From Pithys albifrons albifrons (Eukaryota > Chordata > Aves > Passeriformes > Thamnophilidae): a stretch of 64,000 nt of DNA. Positions 31,901 to 46,900 of this stretch are shown here, one piece after another. A program made the position numbers and the translations under genes. The stretch covers positions 18,743,066-18,807,065 of the forward strand of contig NC_092467.1 of NCBI RefSeq assembly GCF_047495875.1. Direction: 5' to 3'. Under the pieces are notes generated by a model that was not told the DNA's origin, did not search any database, and worked only from the letters and a program-made list of their open reading frames with translations. Position 1 is the first letter of the stretch; each line of letters starts with the position of its first letter.

Positions 31901-34900
31901 ATTTTCATGCTTCAGGTTTTCTTCTTTTTATGCTTTTTGAGCTCAGTTTAACAGCTTACATAATTCATGCTTTAGGCTGAAAAACACCAACATTGTGTAA
32001 CAGTGGGAAAAATCAGTGCTATTGTATTTTTTCTTTTAATTGACATTGAGTTTTGTTGCCGGAAAAAGAAAATGTTTCTTCAAATGTTTATGATAGAGGG
32101 TTGATGCAGAAGGCTTGCACAAATTTATCTCTCTGAAAAGGCTGAATTTGTGTCAAGAAATCCTTCCAGTACAGCTCTATGTTGCACACTGTGATGGGAG
32201 CTGCTGTGCTGGAGGATGTGAATGTTTGATACAGCACAGCTTAGGCAAGTGCAGACAGATAGATAAGAATTCAGGAAGAAGGCTTAGGAGACTTTAAATA
32301 TTCTTTACTTACCCACTCCGTAGGTTTTCTCTAGTATCCTGAATTTGTATTTTAAGGTATTTTCACAGTAAAAATAAAATAAATTGCAAAGTATTTCATT
32401 GTGGCAGGACTTGGGTCTAGAGTTCAGCTCAGTCATATATTGGGGCAAATATAAATGCCTTCTGAGCTTATTACAGCAATGAGCTGTGCCAGCTTCCCCT
32501 GATGGCTCCTTCACTTCTTTTCTACATGGTCTCAGTTTTAGTGGCAAGTTACATTCTCAGGATGCATTTTTCCCTCTATTCTGGGACATCTGTAGTCAGG
32601 CACTGGCTGGCCACCAGAGGTCTGTCTCTGACAGAGTAATAACCACCTGGAGACTGCTTAGCAGACCCACCTGTATTGTTCAGGCTGTGCTGGGGCAAAA
32701 GCTTAGGGTTTGGGTTTTGCAGATATAGTAGTTTTTAGCGGAAGATTAGACTTAAAATAGATGTAGTAGCATAAACTTCTAAAGTTACATATTTTAGTGG
32801 TTCTGCTAGAGAAAACTCAGGGTGAACCCATGGAAAGAAAGAAAATGTGCTGCTACTGTTGCTTACACAAGAATAGACTGTTTGAATTCCACAATGCAGA
32901 TTAAAAAATCAACCTTTGGTTTTTTTGGTGTTCTTTTTTGGTTGTTGGTTTTGTGTTTTTTTTTTAATTCACATAGTTTACTTACTTTCCTTTAAATGGG
33001 TTCCTAAGGAATCAAGTTTGATTGAACCACTGAATGTCAAGCATTAACACCTGTCCCATGTGACTTCATGACACCCGCAGCATTTTGTTGACCGTTACAT
33101 TCAAATTGGATAAAGCTGTGCAATATGTCAATTATGTGACTCTAGCACCTGACAGTGCTCAAGGCCTAGTGTGTGTCCCTCTTCTACAGATCTGAACCTC
33201 TTCTCATGCTGTTTGTCAGTGAGATTTGTAGACAGATTGCTCCAGAGGGTGGAGATTGGAAACTGCTCAACATATGTGTATGGAAAACTGAGAACAGTCT
33301 TCTCTGATGTCCTCTTCACGCTGTCCCTGTGAGCCAAGCTGTTGGGCTGTACAAGGCAGGAATGAGAGTAATCCAAAACTAGGAAGTACAAGATGTATTC
33401 TTGTGTCATCTCTTGCTTGTGCCAGCTCTGGAGGACAGATCAGTGTTGTTTCAATGTGTTAACCAGACTTCTCTTTTCCTGGTTTCCATTAGTTTGTTTG
33501 CTAAATTGGATGTTATGAAAGCATACGTGCCAATGCTGGGCAACACATGGATTAGACTAACTTGTGATACTGAATAGATAATGGAGAGTCATTAGAAAGT
33601 AGAGTCTGCGTCCAGTTTGTGAACTCATGGTACATCTGACTTACTATTCATAAATTATTTTAATGTGTTGCTTCATTCTGCTTTTCCTGTGCTGCCCTTA
33701 TTTTACAATAGAACTGAAAGTTTCCCACTGGATACATTCTGCCATGGTCTTGGTGGAATGACCTGCTGAGATAGGAAGCCTTTGGGAAAGGGGTGGAGAA
33801 TGTGGCCAGGCTGGGACAAGGCCTGGAGCAGAAACTGGGAAGCTCCAGCTAGCAGGTGAAATGGTAAGAGTGGAGGGAGCTTGCAACTCCATGGCTCCTG
33901 GTTCCCTGGCAGGAGATGATGGCAGTAGTGAGAGACTGGAATGGGGCAGTGCAGCTCCCGTAGCTCTGCAGCTTGTGCTGCCCTGCTCCACCCCTCCCCC
34001 CTGCTTGCACTGGCATAGACATCTCCACCCAGCTCCCTCCTTGCTCCATTCACAGCATCTCCCGGACAAAATCCTTTTTACCTCTTCTCCCCACCAAGAG
34101 GGGCCAGAGGGCTGTGAGTCTCCTCCCTTGTGGAAGGCATGCCTGCAGCTGGAGAGTATTTGGTGAGAGGATATATGTAGGAGAAGGAGGAAGCTTTTAC
34201 ATTATCTCTCTTCTTTGATTTAATTGTGAGAACAAAATATAGTGTGGAGATTTGACATTAGCATCATTTAAGAGAACAATAGTGTTGCAGAAGCTATTTG
34301 TGAGGTACACCTGAAAGGCCTAAAATGTCAACTCTAAGCCTTAGATAAGTAGGAATAATTGAAATTAATTATTTGAAGTGTTGATGATCTTGAGAATTTA
34401 ACAAGGAGCTTTCTCAGGTGAGTTTTGGCCTAATATTCCACTGGGGGAGCTATTAAACTTGAATTTAGCTGTTACTTAGTACATAGCTTTGCTTGCTTTC
34501 TTAGACCCACCAAAGTAAGTTCTCAAGCAAAGAATGTTACTCTGGAGTGATCAGAAAGCTGGATATTCTGGAATTTCAGTAAATCAGTAGCTTTTCAGGA
34601 CATTCCCATGTGAAGACAAGTACTGACTGAATTCTCTACCTGAGAATTCCCTTTTTTCTGCTTTTTTGCAACTGAAATACTTAATTTTCATGGTGAATCT
34701 GATGGTAATTTTGTGGGGTTTTGCATAAGAGGACAGTAATTTTATTCTTTAAAGATTATTACAGTTGGGGTTATTCTGCCTTGACAATGTCCTTTTGATT
34801 TACACAGGGCTCAGTTCAAGCCTGGCATGTTTGATTATTGCAGCACACGTGGTTAGTAAAGACTGTGTTACAGAGGAAGTGCACTGCATTGCTCATCTGG

Positions 34901-37900
34901 CTGCTCACTGTAACTAGGAAACATACAAACTTTCAGTAGAAATATTTCACTTTTGCTGTTTATATTTCACATTCAGGAATTAGCTTGATGAAGTTTCAAG
35001 AAAACAGAGACATGTCCTTTTTTGTACTCTTGTTAGAAGTGCAACAAAGCCAATTTGGCACTAGGAACAGAGTTTCAGAGGACCGGGGGAGATGAAATCA
35101 TCATCTCTGCATGTTCTCTTAATTTGTTTTTAGTTCACAAGAGAATCTCTTCTCTTACTTGGGCTGAATCTTCACTGCTTAAGAAAATTGATGAAGGCAA
35201 TATTATCCAGAAGTATACATACTGAACACCCAGTACTTCAGTTAAACTTCAGTGCATTATGTGAAAGTAGTGGGTATTGCCAGATAAAAGGATAACTGGT
35301 TCGTCATTAAACTTCATGTCCTTGTAATCTCTTGTATGAATTCAAAATGACACAGACAGGAAATACTACGGGATTAGTGCTTTGATGTAAGTGATCTATT
35401 GTAAAAACATTTTAAGAATATTGGTTGCTAAATAGAAGCAAAATCACCAGTGAATCACTATCTTTCACAGGCTGGCAGTGAAGTTCTTCTGCAGAGCCAA
35501 AAATGCAGTTGGTACCTTCAGATGTGATCAATTTGAAATTTTTGTCAATATATGTTTTAGTCTGCATACATATATAGACACATTTTAAAAGGTTTGATCA
35601 TATATATATAAAACCTTCTACTGCATTCTAGGCAAAACTGAGAGAAAATTTCAGAGGAAACCTAGATAAGAAGTTAAGTTTTATGAGATATTTCATAAAT
35701 GTTTTAAGAAATACGTAAATATTAGAAACGTCTAAAAATCTGCCAAGGCACTTAACAGGCATGTCCAAGTCCCAGTGTCCTTTGTAGGTCTGTCCTTTAA
35801 TTCTCAGCAGCTATACTGCCTATGACTGCAGTACTTGGAGCATCTTCCCAGATATTGCTGTAACTGTAAAAGGTGATGAAAAATTTTGCAGTTGTTCTGT
35901 GAGCCTGCTGAAGGTAACAGCCCCTTTCTATATACTCATGCTGTCTTTGTAACATCAGAATTAAAATCTTTCTATTATTGCTGTGTAAAAATTAAAAAAT
36001 CATTTACATGGTAGTTCAGTGAAAATTACACTATATTATGGAAAAGAAGTTTTTGGAAGTTTTAGGAGAAATGAAAGGTAGGTAGTTACTTTGCTTTAGA
36101 AGAACAGTGGTTGTGAAACAGCATGTGCAGTTCTGAACATATTTTACAGCTACATCTCATGCAAGGAAAGAGATACTTGGCTCCCATTTTTCCCTCTGAT
36201 CAGTTTCCATACTTCTGAAGTAGCCAGAATAGGATGTGAAGCCAAGCAATGCAGGGATGGGCTACGATGCTGCTTTTACTGACATCAGTGATGTGTTTGT
36301 GCCTCATCCAGATACCTGGTGTTTGATTGTTTTATAGTTATTGGGGTCACCCGTTGTCAGGGTAAAGCAGCTTAACTTTGTGGTCAGAGGAGGCAGAGAC
36401 AGCTGCAGCGTGGTCAGAAGGCTCACCGAAGACAAGGGACTTTACTTTTAGTAACAGCTTCACTTTTATCTACTCCTCTATATAACATGCTAGAACACTA
36501 TTGGTCAGTAGTTCACCTAACAAATATGGAAAGATTCTCCTGGTCACAAGGCATCCACGTTGTACAGGTGGTTCTCTGGTCCGTAAGGATGCATTCATTA
36601 ATCACCTCAGACCTTAAGAGATCCAGGCACACACACTGTCACTCCCCACATATAGTCAGTGTCTTGGTATCCGAAAACCCATGGAGTGGTGTTCTGTGGC
36701 AGCAGAGCAGCAGGGAACACTTCATGGAGTGAGCTGTTATTCAACTACAGATGACTTACTTGATTGGGCATTTTCATTTAGAAAATTAACATAGTACATG
36801 TCAGTTGTATTTGAAGGAAATACTACCCCAGTGAGCCATAATGGAAAATCAAGTCAGTGAGATCTGGAGCCACGGTATCTAACTTTAATCAGAACTTGTG
36901 GTGAAGCAGCTTTGAGAGGATCTACAGTTGAAATCCAGTTCTCTAACTGGGCACAGATCTGTGGTGGTGAGGGATGCTTCACTTAAATAACAGGCATCCA
37001 GCAGGTTGTTTTTTGAGACTTCACTGTACAGTGAAGGAGTATGAGGCTGTTTCAGTTCTAAGCTTCCTTTTTTCTTGCCTACTTCTACCCTGTTCTTAAT
37101 CTGTCTTCCCTCCTTCTGCTTGCCATTTATTTACAGACAAGAGTACTTTGAAAAGAGATGAAGTCATTAACTGCAGTTTTAGCTTGCGGAAAAAAAAAAT
37201 CTACATTTCTGCTTTTCCAAAGTGAAACTCTTGACAAGAAATGAGCTTTTAAACTTCAGCTTCTCTGATTTATAGCACTTTCTGTTCACTATTCCATAGA
37301 CCAGATTGTGCCTGGAAGGGGGACAGAGGGCAGAAATCTGAAAAGAACCCTCTTAAGATGATTTTACAGCTGCAGTGGTGAACTGAGCCTGCCTCAGTGA
37401 GCCCACAGGGAACTAGTCTTGCATGTGAAATGAGAAGGTGCTTTGTGACGACTGATTCTACTGACACATGAAGAGTGTACCCTAAAACCAGGTAGAAGAT
37501 AGCTAGAAGTACTTTTCTAGAACATTTCTTTTTCAGGTACCTGTGTTAGAGACACCCCTCTAGTCCGCCCACATACACGTTTCTGTGTGCTGTGTCACAG
37601 TTTGTCTGTTTTCTTTTGGGAGAGGAAGATCTGAGTACTCACGTTGCTTTCGCTGTCTTAGTTTAAAAATTTGACAAAAAGTCCATATCACAGTAAGGGG
37701 TGGTCACATAGAATGATTAAACATGGCCTGTTCAAAAAAATTGGGGAAAATGAAAAAATGCCAGTGAACCCCACTTTAGTTAATAACATAGAGCAAACCC
37801 CTCATCTGAACAGTCCTTATAAGCATTTTAATAAATGGGCTCCTCATTAGTGTTTCCTGTAGCTAATGATGGTGGCCCTATTTCTGTGTCTAAAGCTTAC

Positions 37901-40900
37901 TAACTTTTACTAAAGTCTCCCTGGGAAATTGCTGTGAAATAATACTGTTCCATATTAAATGCCAGATATTAATGTACCTTAGAGGAATCACAAGCTTGTT
38001 AATTCCAAGTGAACTGAACTGGTTACGTAACCCTAATGATACTCCAGTTTGATCTGTGTGTATGGTAGCTGTCAAAATAACAATTGCAAAACCTTATTTC
38101 ACTTATCTTGCAAAAAACTTCCAAAATTCCACTCACTGGTTCTGAGTTATTTCAGAACCTTTTGCAGTTTGGTAATTTAAGACCGTATCACACCAACATG
38201 CAAAAGAGCATAAAATTCATGGGGCCAGATAACTATGCCAGCTTCTGGATATACATACTAAGTGATTGATAATGTTTTCTGTGTTATCCTTCAGCTCTGG
38301 CCCTACAATCTTCTTACTTCTTTCAGATCTGATGTGCTCTTAATTTCACCTCATTTAAGGAAGGAATTTTCGTTCTCAGCTTTAACAAACATGAGCAGAG
38401 AGAAGGGAAGAATTACAAGGCATGCTGCAGAACTCTGCTCAGGCAAATGTTACTTTGAGGACCTTTGCCTTCATTAGTTCTTTGTATTTTAATTATTGGC
38501 TTCTTGGAGCAACGGTTTCTGCTTGCTCTTTTTTTGGTAAATAGTAACACTTTTGATTTTACTTATTCTCCACGAAGTACAGTTCAGCTCTAAAGCTCAG
38601 TTTTCTCCTAGGAATAACTAGGTAAGGGATTGATTACTTAGTTAATAAAGAGCACTTCATAAAAAGTGCTCGCGTTTAAAAATTGGTGTTGTACTTGAAC
38701 TCAGCAGCAAAGTCTCCTGTTTACTACTGGATGCACGTACACTTGTCTCTGCAACCAGCTAGAACCTGCTGGATAATGTTTCAAGTGCCTGATAAACAAA
38801 TTAAATAACATGTTCAAACAACACTGTGTTTACTTTTAATTGTACTACCAGAATCTTTGTATAACTGATGGTGATTATCCTGGATACAGTGATTCAGTGA
38901 TCTTAAACAGTGTAAATAAAAGGTGGTGGAAACTACCATCAGGCATTCCTATGCTTCATGTAGATGTTTGACTTCCAGTTTCTAAATCTATGCTTCTTGT
39001 CCTGTAGAATTCTGAACCAGAGCAAGGGGCTGTGAACCTTCCTTTTAGAGTGTGCTTTGTTTTAGGGCATTCCTTTAGAAAGGAATTGTTACACTCACCA
39101 TACTGAATGGGAGCATTTGGAGCAATTAGAGGAGAAATGCTTTGTCGTAAGTCAGTACAGATTTCTGCAGATGAACAAAAAGGCAAGAAGAGATTTCCTG
39201 ATCTAGCAAAGTATCCTCTAGATAATGCTTCCTTTCTTAAGATGATATTGCTCTGCAACTATGTATCAGTAGCTTCTGTTCTCAGGTATTAATTATGTGA
39301 GCTGGAAAAGGAAGATGGATCTTAAAAATTAACAACTGTCTCACAGAAGAAAGGAATGTGGCATCACTTTTGGTCTCTACCAAAAGCCTTACAGTGTTTC
39401 TGTAAAATATTGATGCTTTCTAACTTCTCTTATCCATGTTATGCCAGAATGCAACTTCCTTCCCTGGCCATGACACACTTTCTGCTGAGGCCATTACTGC
39501 TGTGAGAAGTCAGGTCCCCTGTTTGTGTAGAACCTGGCCTTAGCTGGAACCTCTGGCTGTTATTGTTGCACAGGTTTGGTAGTCTGTCCTGGGTGATATG
39601 CCAAAAAGCAGTTTTCTTTTCTGCAATTAAACAGCACGTGGAATATACCTTTAAAATGTGAAATACTGTTGATCAGTTAATTGGTGATATTTTACCTGTA
39701 TTTTTAAGGAACATATTTTCATCCCATGAGGATGAGCAGGATCTGGGAACATTGCATCTTTCAAAGGGCATCTCAGTTTCTCTGCATGCCCCTTGTATTC
39801 TTTGAAGCCATTCAAAATGTTAACTATTTATTTTCTCCTGCACCTATCCTGTAGGCTACCCTGCTTTATCATAGAAAAAATAAGTAACAGTTATCAGCTA
39901 ACACTAAGAATATGCATTTCTTTTTCTTTTCAGGGAGAACAAGTTCTACTGGCATTTGAAGCTCATATTTCCTCACTGTCATGCTGAATACACTTTAAAA
40001 GGGTACAGAGCTTGAAAAACAGATTTTTAGACAGTTCAAATTAATTTTCTTGAAGTTGAATTGCAAAACATTTTGATCAGTTCTTATCTGGTTCTGTTAC
40101 ACAGGGTAGACTCAGGTATTAATTTTAGTCTTAATTAAAAGGGCATTTAAATTAAAATATTGAAAGTTGTATAGTCCTTTCCTCTTTGAAAGCTAGCAGG
40201 CTTTTCAAATCAGTCAGAATGTTTGGTTGTTAGTCCTTTTCTCTATGTAAACAGCAGCTTGTATATTTGTAATAGCAACAGCCATACACCTCACATATTC
40301 TATTGTCATGGAGCAGATGTTCAGCAAGACTTGCCATCCCTGGAGCTGACCTTCATATAGGGTGAAATGGTGGCATTGTTTGCTTTGTAGGAAAGCCCAC
40401 AAGCACATTTGGAAAAGGCTGAAAAATAAGCTTTTGTTGACAAATCATTCTCCTTTTTTCCTAGCCTGAAGGGGGGGTGAGAAGTATGCCCTTGTCTGCT
40501 TTTCGGGCTGTAGGGACAGCATGTTCCTATTGCAGGGTTAGAAAGTAGAGATGCATCTGTTTACTCCTCATGTTTGCCTGTGAAATCCAGTGCTGAAACT
40601 GAGATAAAGCTGTCGATACCTATGCAGTATTGATACACATTTATGATCCTCCCATAAACTACTCTGTTGTGCCACTGTAGCGTGCAAATACACAGCTGCC
40701 TCCAAGTGACTCATAATAGATTTTTGTGTACATGATGAACCATGTCTCACATATTTGATTTTTATCTCTGGTGAAAGGGTGCCTGACGATAAAACACTTG
40801 CTGATATCCTTAAGCCGTACATTGATCCAGTGGAGTCAGATCCTGTAGTTTGTCAAAGGTGTGTATTGAATAACTTTTCTGCCTATTTCATCTAATACAC

Positions 40901-43900
40901 TAGTAAAAGAAGGGAAGGATTCTAAATCAATAACCTTACATTAGCCACACTTTCATCTTGCAGAGCTGAGTTCCCAGTCAGCAGTATGTCCTTAATTCCT
41001 GTGATGAAAACCATCCTAACATTCACCAACCAACTAACCCTGGGGTACAGCCACCAAATTTAAATGAGGAAAAGATTAAGAAATTGGCTCATGGCATAAA
41101 GATCAAATAAAGCAACTGTAATTCTAAAAAATGCAACCATAATTAACCTCAGTTGAGGGGACAGTAAATCTTTTCTTTAGTGTAATTGGAAAAACATATT
41201 AGTAATTATAACTCTCATTTATAGGAAATACTTAGTATGTGGAAGATCATCTTCATGAAAAAAATGCATTATTTTGGCTATTGATATTCAAGGGATATCC
41301 ATCTCTTGTGGATGATGGGAAGAAAAATCATTATATATAATTGTTTCTTCACCTTTACTACATTTTTTCCAGGTTAAAAATCTATAAAACATCTCCTCAG
41401 TCAGATGTACAAATCTTAATGAAAATAGAAAACAGGAACCGAAACTCTGTCAGGTAAGGTGGTTCTTCAGTTTGTGTGCTTCCTGATGCAAAATAACAGA
41501 AAGAAGTAATACATTTCTTAGTCTTTATTGTTACAATTGGAGATTACATAATCTCATAGATTAAACTTCAGGGAGTAATTACTAGCTGTCTTAAAAATTA
41601 TTCAGCAAAAATGCTTTTTCTTTTACTATGTCGACATTCAAATTTCAGTGTAATTATTGAGTGAGTGTACCTTTACCTGAGCTACTTCAGCAGCAGTCCA
41701 TGCCAATGTAACAGAACAGAGGTTTGTGTTAAAATTTTAAATGACTGTAGATATCCATTCCCTTCTGGAAGTTCCTCTGTGGATATGTTAACCTCCCCAA
41801 GACAGTTGACGTGATAGTTGAGGAAAATTGTCTTTTTAAATGACTGCAGCAAAAATTGTGTGTACCAGAATCCAATTGCTGCATTTGAAATTACACATTT
41901 TTCTCAAAGTTACCAGCTCATCACTCTTCATGTTACCATATTTCTGTGTGTGGGCTTTTATGTCTCCAGAATTCAGACTTGTGCAGAATTGTTTTCTTTG
42001 TTTCCAGAGGAGACAATAATCTTGAACTTCAAGATTTAACTTCAAAGAAATATTTTTTGCTGGTATAAAATACCATTTTGAACACTCCACCCTGTTGTCA
42101 TTGTTACTGGAAAGGATATGTATCAGCTTAGTATCATAGCTTGTTGTGGTTGACCAGTGATTCCTAGTTAGGCATCTTAAAGTACATTCTTGTCTTCAAA
42201 TGTAACAAATGTAAATAATATGCTTCCCAAAAACATGATATGTTATTTCTAAGGGAGGAATGAAGATATATTAAAAGAATTTTAGTTGTAACTGAGCTTC
42301 CTGTTTGTGCTGTATTTTTTCCTCACTAATATTAAAAAATGTGTAATGTACTTTGAAATTCAAGCACAAACTCTTAATTATTTAGATTGTTTGTTGGGGT
42401 TTTTTTGTAATCATTATTTGAAATATGGTTGAAACATTTGCTGTTAGAGCTACCAGCTAGAAACCTGTTGGTTTTAAGGGAATTTGAAGATACAGAGCCA
42501 TGGTTCTTCTATGCAGGAAGAAAACATGAAAGGCTGCTCAGTACCCTGTTGCAAATGTGGGAATAGAGAATTTTCATTTGTGGATGCTGAAGTTATCAGG
42601 GACCAGCTATTTCAGCTGAATGTTCCGAAGTCCATGGGGCCTGATGGATTTCCTCCTAGAGTACTGGAAGAACTACTGGATGTTATGGCAAGACCCCTCT
42701 TGATCATATCTTAAGGGTCTTGGGAGTCTGAGGAGGTCTCTGCTGACTGGCTGTTGTGGTTTAGCCCAGCAGGCAGCTGAACACTGCACAGGCCTTCCCT
42801 CAACACCCCACACCCCCAGTGGGTTGGGGAAGAGAATCAGAAAAGAAAAAAGTAAAATTCTTGTGTTGAGATAAAGACAGTTCAATAGGACAGAAAAGGA
42901 AGGGATAATAATAATGATGATAGAAGAATTAGAATATACAAAACAAGTAATGCATAATGCAGTTGCTCCCCACCCACTGACCAGTCCCCAGCCAGTTCCC
43001 CAGCAGCAGCCCCAGCCGGCTTTGCACTTAGTTTATACACTGACCCTTTGGCCAGTTGGGTTCAGCTGTCCCTGCTGTGTCTTCTCCCAGCTGCTTGTAC
43101 TCGCCAGTCTGCTGCTGGTGGACTGGTGTGGGGAGCTGAAAAGAATTTTGAAAGTGTAAATATTAGTCTTTCCCATTTCCTTTTTTAGGAAAGAAGGAAA
43201 AGTTGGTTTTTTAATAGCATGTAAAGTTCACCTTTTAACCTTCTTTTTGGTCTTTTGAAGTGGAGTCTTGTAAGTTGTGTAGAAGGTTTGGGAAAGAAAC
43301 CAATTTACTATCAAAGTTGACTGTTTCTTGTGCTCCTTGGTTTTGTTATTACTCAACCATTTCCCTCCTCTGAAGTCTCTATAACGCTTCTTTATTTCAC
43401 AGATTGGAGCAAGAATTCTTCTTCATGAAGTTAAATTAAATTAACTCAAATATTCTAATGTTTGAGACTCATCTGTATTCCCAGAAGCAGCTGTATTGGT
43501 TGAGTACAAAGTTGAAGTAATTAGTATTTGTCCCACTTAGAGAATGTGAAGTTTGAAGTACAAAAAGAACTTAGAAAGTTAAAATAGAAGAGTGTTTTGA
43601 CTTGAGAACTGCAGTTCCTCACTTGGAAATTATATGGATCTCTTCATATAAGTTGGTGGAGCTGGCCCAGCTGGGGCAGTGCAGACAGGTCAAGGAGACA
43701 GCATATTGAAAGAAAATTCCTCCTCTGAAAGAAAAGAACAAAGTTTGTTTGAAATGATGGGACTGCTATGTCAGCAGAAAATCATCTTCTGTCGACACAA
43801 GCTGTGTCTGTGCCAGTAGGCGCTCTCAGCACAGTTGTGCCAGTGTGGTTGTGACAAAGGCTCTGTGAGGGAATTCAAATTTTTACTGTAGTTGCATTAC

Positions 43901-46900
43901 AGTTAAGTAAGAGAGAATTTAGTTTTATTTCTTCTCCTTTGGTTCCCCCCCCCTAGTTAAATTAACTGGGGGGTAATGGTTGTTATTCTATAAATCAATA
44001 CCTGGAATTGCAGTGGAAGTACTTGTGATTGAAACATGACCAGCTTGCTGCTTAGCTAGGTATGGAACAAAAGCTGAGGGCACACAGAGCTCTCTCACCT
44101 TTATCCACATTTCTTTAGTAGTGGGGAGCTGTTAACTGCTGCTTTGTCTAACCTTGAGTGCCACTGTCAGCTCAGAGTAATTTCTCATCCTGTGTCTCGT
44201 GATTTTAGACTGTATGTTCCTGTATGGCAGAATGCTCTTCTGTCACTTGTGGGCAGACTGAGGGAATAGGGTTGGTGTAGGATACCAATCCATGTAAGTC
44301 TGCATGAACGTTGTGTTATCCACAACTTCTGTATACACCAGAAAAATTTCTTCTCCACAAGCACTAGATAACAGAAAGACTGTAAACATACATTGTTAGA
44401 TCAGATGTTGTTTTTAGGCTTAGCAGAACCTTTTGAAAAAAATACTTTTCATAGTTAAAATTGCATATTATTGAGGAAATGCAGTGGTGTTTTGGAGAGT
44501 ATATAACAGGATTATTATAGGTTATAAAATGTTAGTCTTCTAGTTTTAAGATAAGTATGTTTCAGAAGGATTTTAGTATTTCCTGCAATTGTTTATGAAA
44601 CAGGAGTTTGTGGTTTAGTTTTGGCTGTTCTGTGTTTGACAGCAAATCGCCCTTTTAGTTTGAAGGTCCTTTGTAGAATGCTTTAAATTTTTTGGTTCTT
44701 TTTCTTTTCTTTCTCCAGAAATACAAATTAGCCACATAGTACAGATTTCTGCTTTCTCACAGGAGTTTTCTGCAGATCTTCAGAAAGCCACTGGTGTGCA
44801 GGTATCATGGATCGCTGCGAAACACAGGGCTTCCTTTCTTCCAGTGACGTGTCTTTTATCATCAGTGGGGACAGTTCTTAAAAGAACTTTGTGATAAGCT
44901 CTTATTCCTGTCTTCTCTAAAACCAGCTTGTAAGAATTGCTCTCAGTATGAATTAATAGCACTCCACAGCTACTTGGGGTGACCTAAAGCATAGTATCTC
45001 CTCATGTCCTCTCCTCCCTACCCATCATCTAATGCTCTATAACTGTAGGTTACACTTGATAGTCTTCTCAACTATACTTGCTTTATTAGGAATCTTATGA
45101 AGGAGGGCTTGAAAAAATTAGTATTACACAATTCTCTTCTTCGTTTAAAACCTTCTCATTTTTAAAGCAGTTTGGAAAAAATCTGCATTTGAGTGGGTCA
45201 GAATAGTTTTCCATTTGGTACTGCTTGCTTCTATCACCTGTTATGCAATATTTAGTTGGTGGTTGGTGTCCGTTCTTCCCTTGGTTGTAATTATTCCAAG
45301 AAAGGTTTAACTGCTGCCTCTTGGATGATTTTTACAGTCTACATTCTTTTATAAAGTACTATTTTCTTTCTTCAGGATAAAATAGTGTCCTGATTATCTT
45401 CAGACCTTTATTTGGGATGCCTTCAAAGTGACTTCATGTGGTAAGAGTGTTTTTTCCACTAAGGAAAGGAAAGGTGCAATGGCCAAATTACACAATCTGG
45501 TTTGGGAAATACACCTTTTGATTTTCTCGAGAACAGCCTTGTCAGGTTTGTTTAACAAAAAAAAAACAAAACAAAACAAATCAAAACAGCTATCAGCCCC
45601 TTCCAGAAAGAATTCCTAAATCAAACAGATCCTTGGTATTTGTTATTAGTTAGTATTCAAAAGTTAGGTTGTTTTGTAACTTAGAGATACTGAATGAAAA
45701 ATTTATTTAGTCAGCCTTGTCATATAAAATGATCCTATTTTTAGAAGAGAAGTAAATGCAACAAACTTAATTTACAGTAGATACTTTGAGAGAATTGATT
45801 AAATAAACCTTAATGAGGTTCAACCATGCAATATCTTTTACTGCATTCAGCAACATCTTGCATGCATCTAGTTTAGTTTACTCTTTAATCACATGCTTTT
45901 AGTTTAATAGAATTAAAAAATAGTGCTTTTTAAGCATCTGTGTTTGCTCTTTTGTATAGTAACGTTCTTTCTTTCCTAGTCAGAATGGCATGTGAATGTT
46001 TTTGAAAATAAGTTGTAGAAAACTTTGAGGGGATTTGAAGATAGGAGTAGGCACTGACAGAATATTTCGGTGCCTGGAAAATATAGTCTGATTGGCCTTA
46101 AGAGCTTTGCAAAGCCCATTGCTTTCAGTGGACCATGCCCTTGAGGGAACTGGAGTACAGAACATTACCAGACTGTATCCTGTCCCTTTCCTGTTGTAAA
46201 ACTGTCACACCATACAGGGATGTATATGGAAGCAGTTGTAGAATTGTTTTCTCTATCAGTAGTACTGGTGCAGCTCATGCTTCAGTTACTCAGAAAGCAA
46301 AAAATGCCCAAAGAATTTTTGTGCCAGTTCCAACATCAAGGGGTTTCTTACTCACTGTGGGGACACTGGCTGGTGCACATGAGAATGACTGGCATGTTTG
46401 CCACTTAATTCTTGTGGACCACAGAGAAGAAAATCTGCTAAACAAGTATCAGAGATTCTTCTCTACCGAATGCCATTGCTTTATGGTGGTGAACATTTAC
46501 TTTGCTTTAACCGATTCAATGCAGTTGCTTCCCAGAAGGCTGGATGATGTTAGTAATTTTGGAGCACTTCCCTGTCTCAAGATCATCTGGCAGAAATGCG
46601 AGTTATTTCCTTGGATGACTGAATTCTGTGCTCAAAGAGAATTTTCTTTTGTAGTCTATTATTTTAAATAACTAAAGGTTAGAGCACATCAGTAGGTCGC
46701 AGCAGTCACAGTAATAGATTTAGGAAGAAGCTTTTTGCTTTAGTATGTGCAAACGAGCCAACAGACTTTTGGATAATCATTTTGGAATTCAGAAAGTAGT
46801 AGCAACATAATGGAACCAAATCCTTTTTAATGTAGTATTTAGATTATTTATTTCCCTATCTTTAAAAATGTCTGTTAGATACCTGTTTTGTCAGCGATTT

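Noticed and set aside
42484..42714. 77-codon frame that looks protein-like
   Set aside because: It is recognisable CR1 reverse-transcriptase sequence, so a transposon remnant and not a gene.
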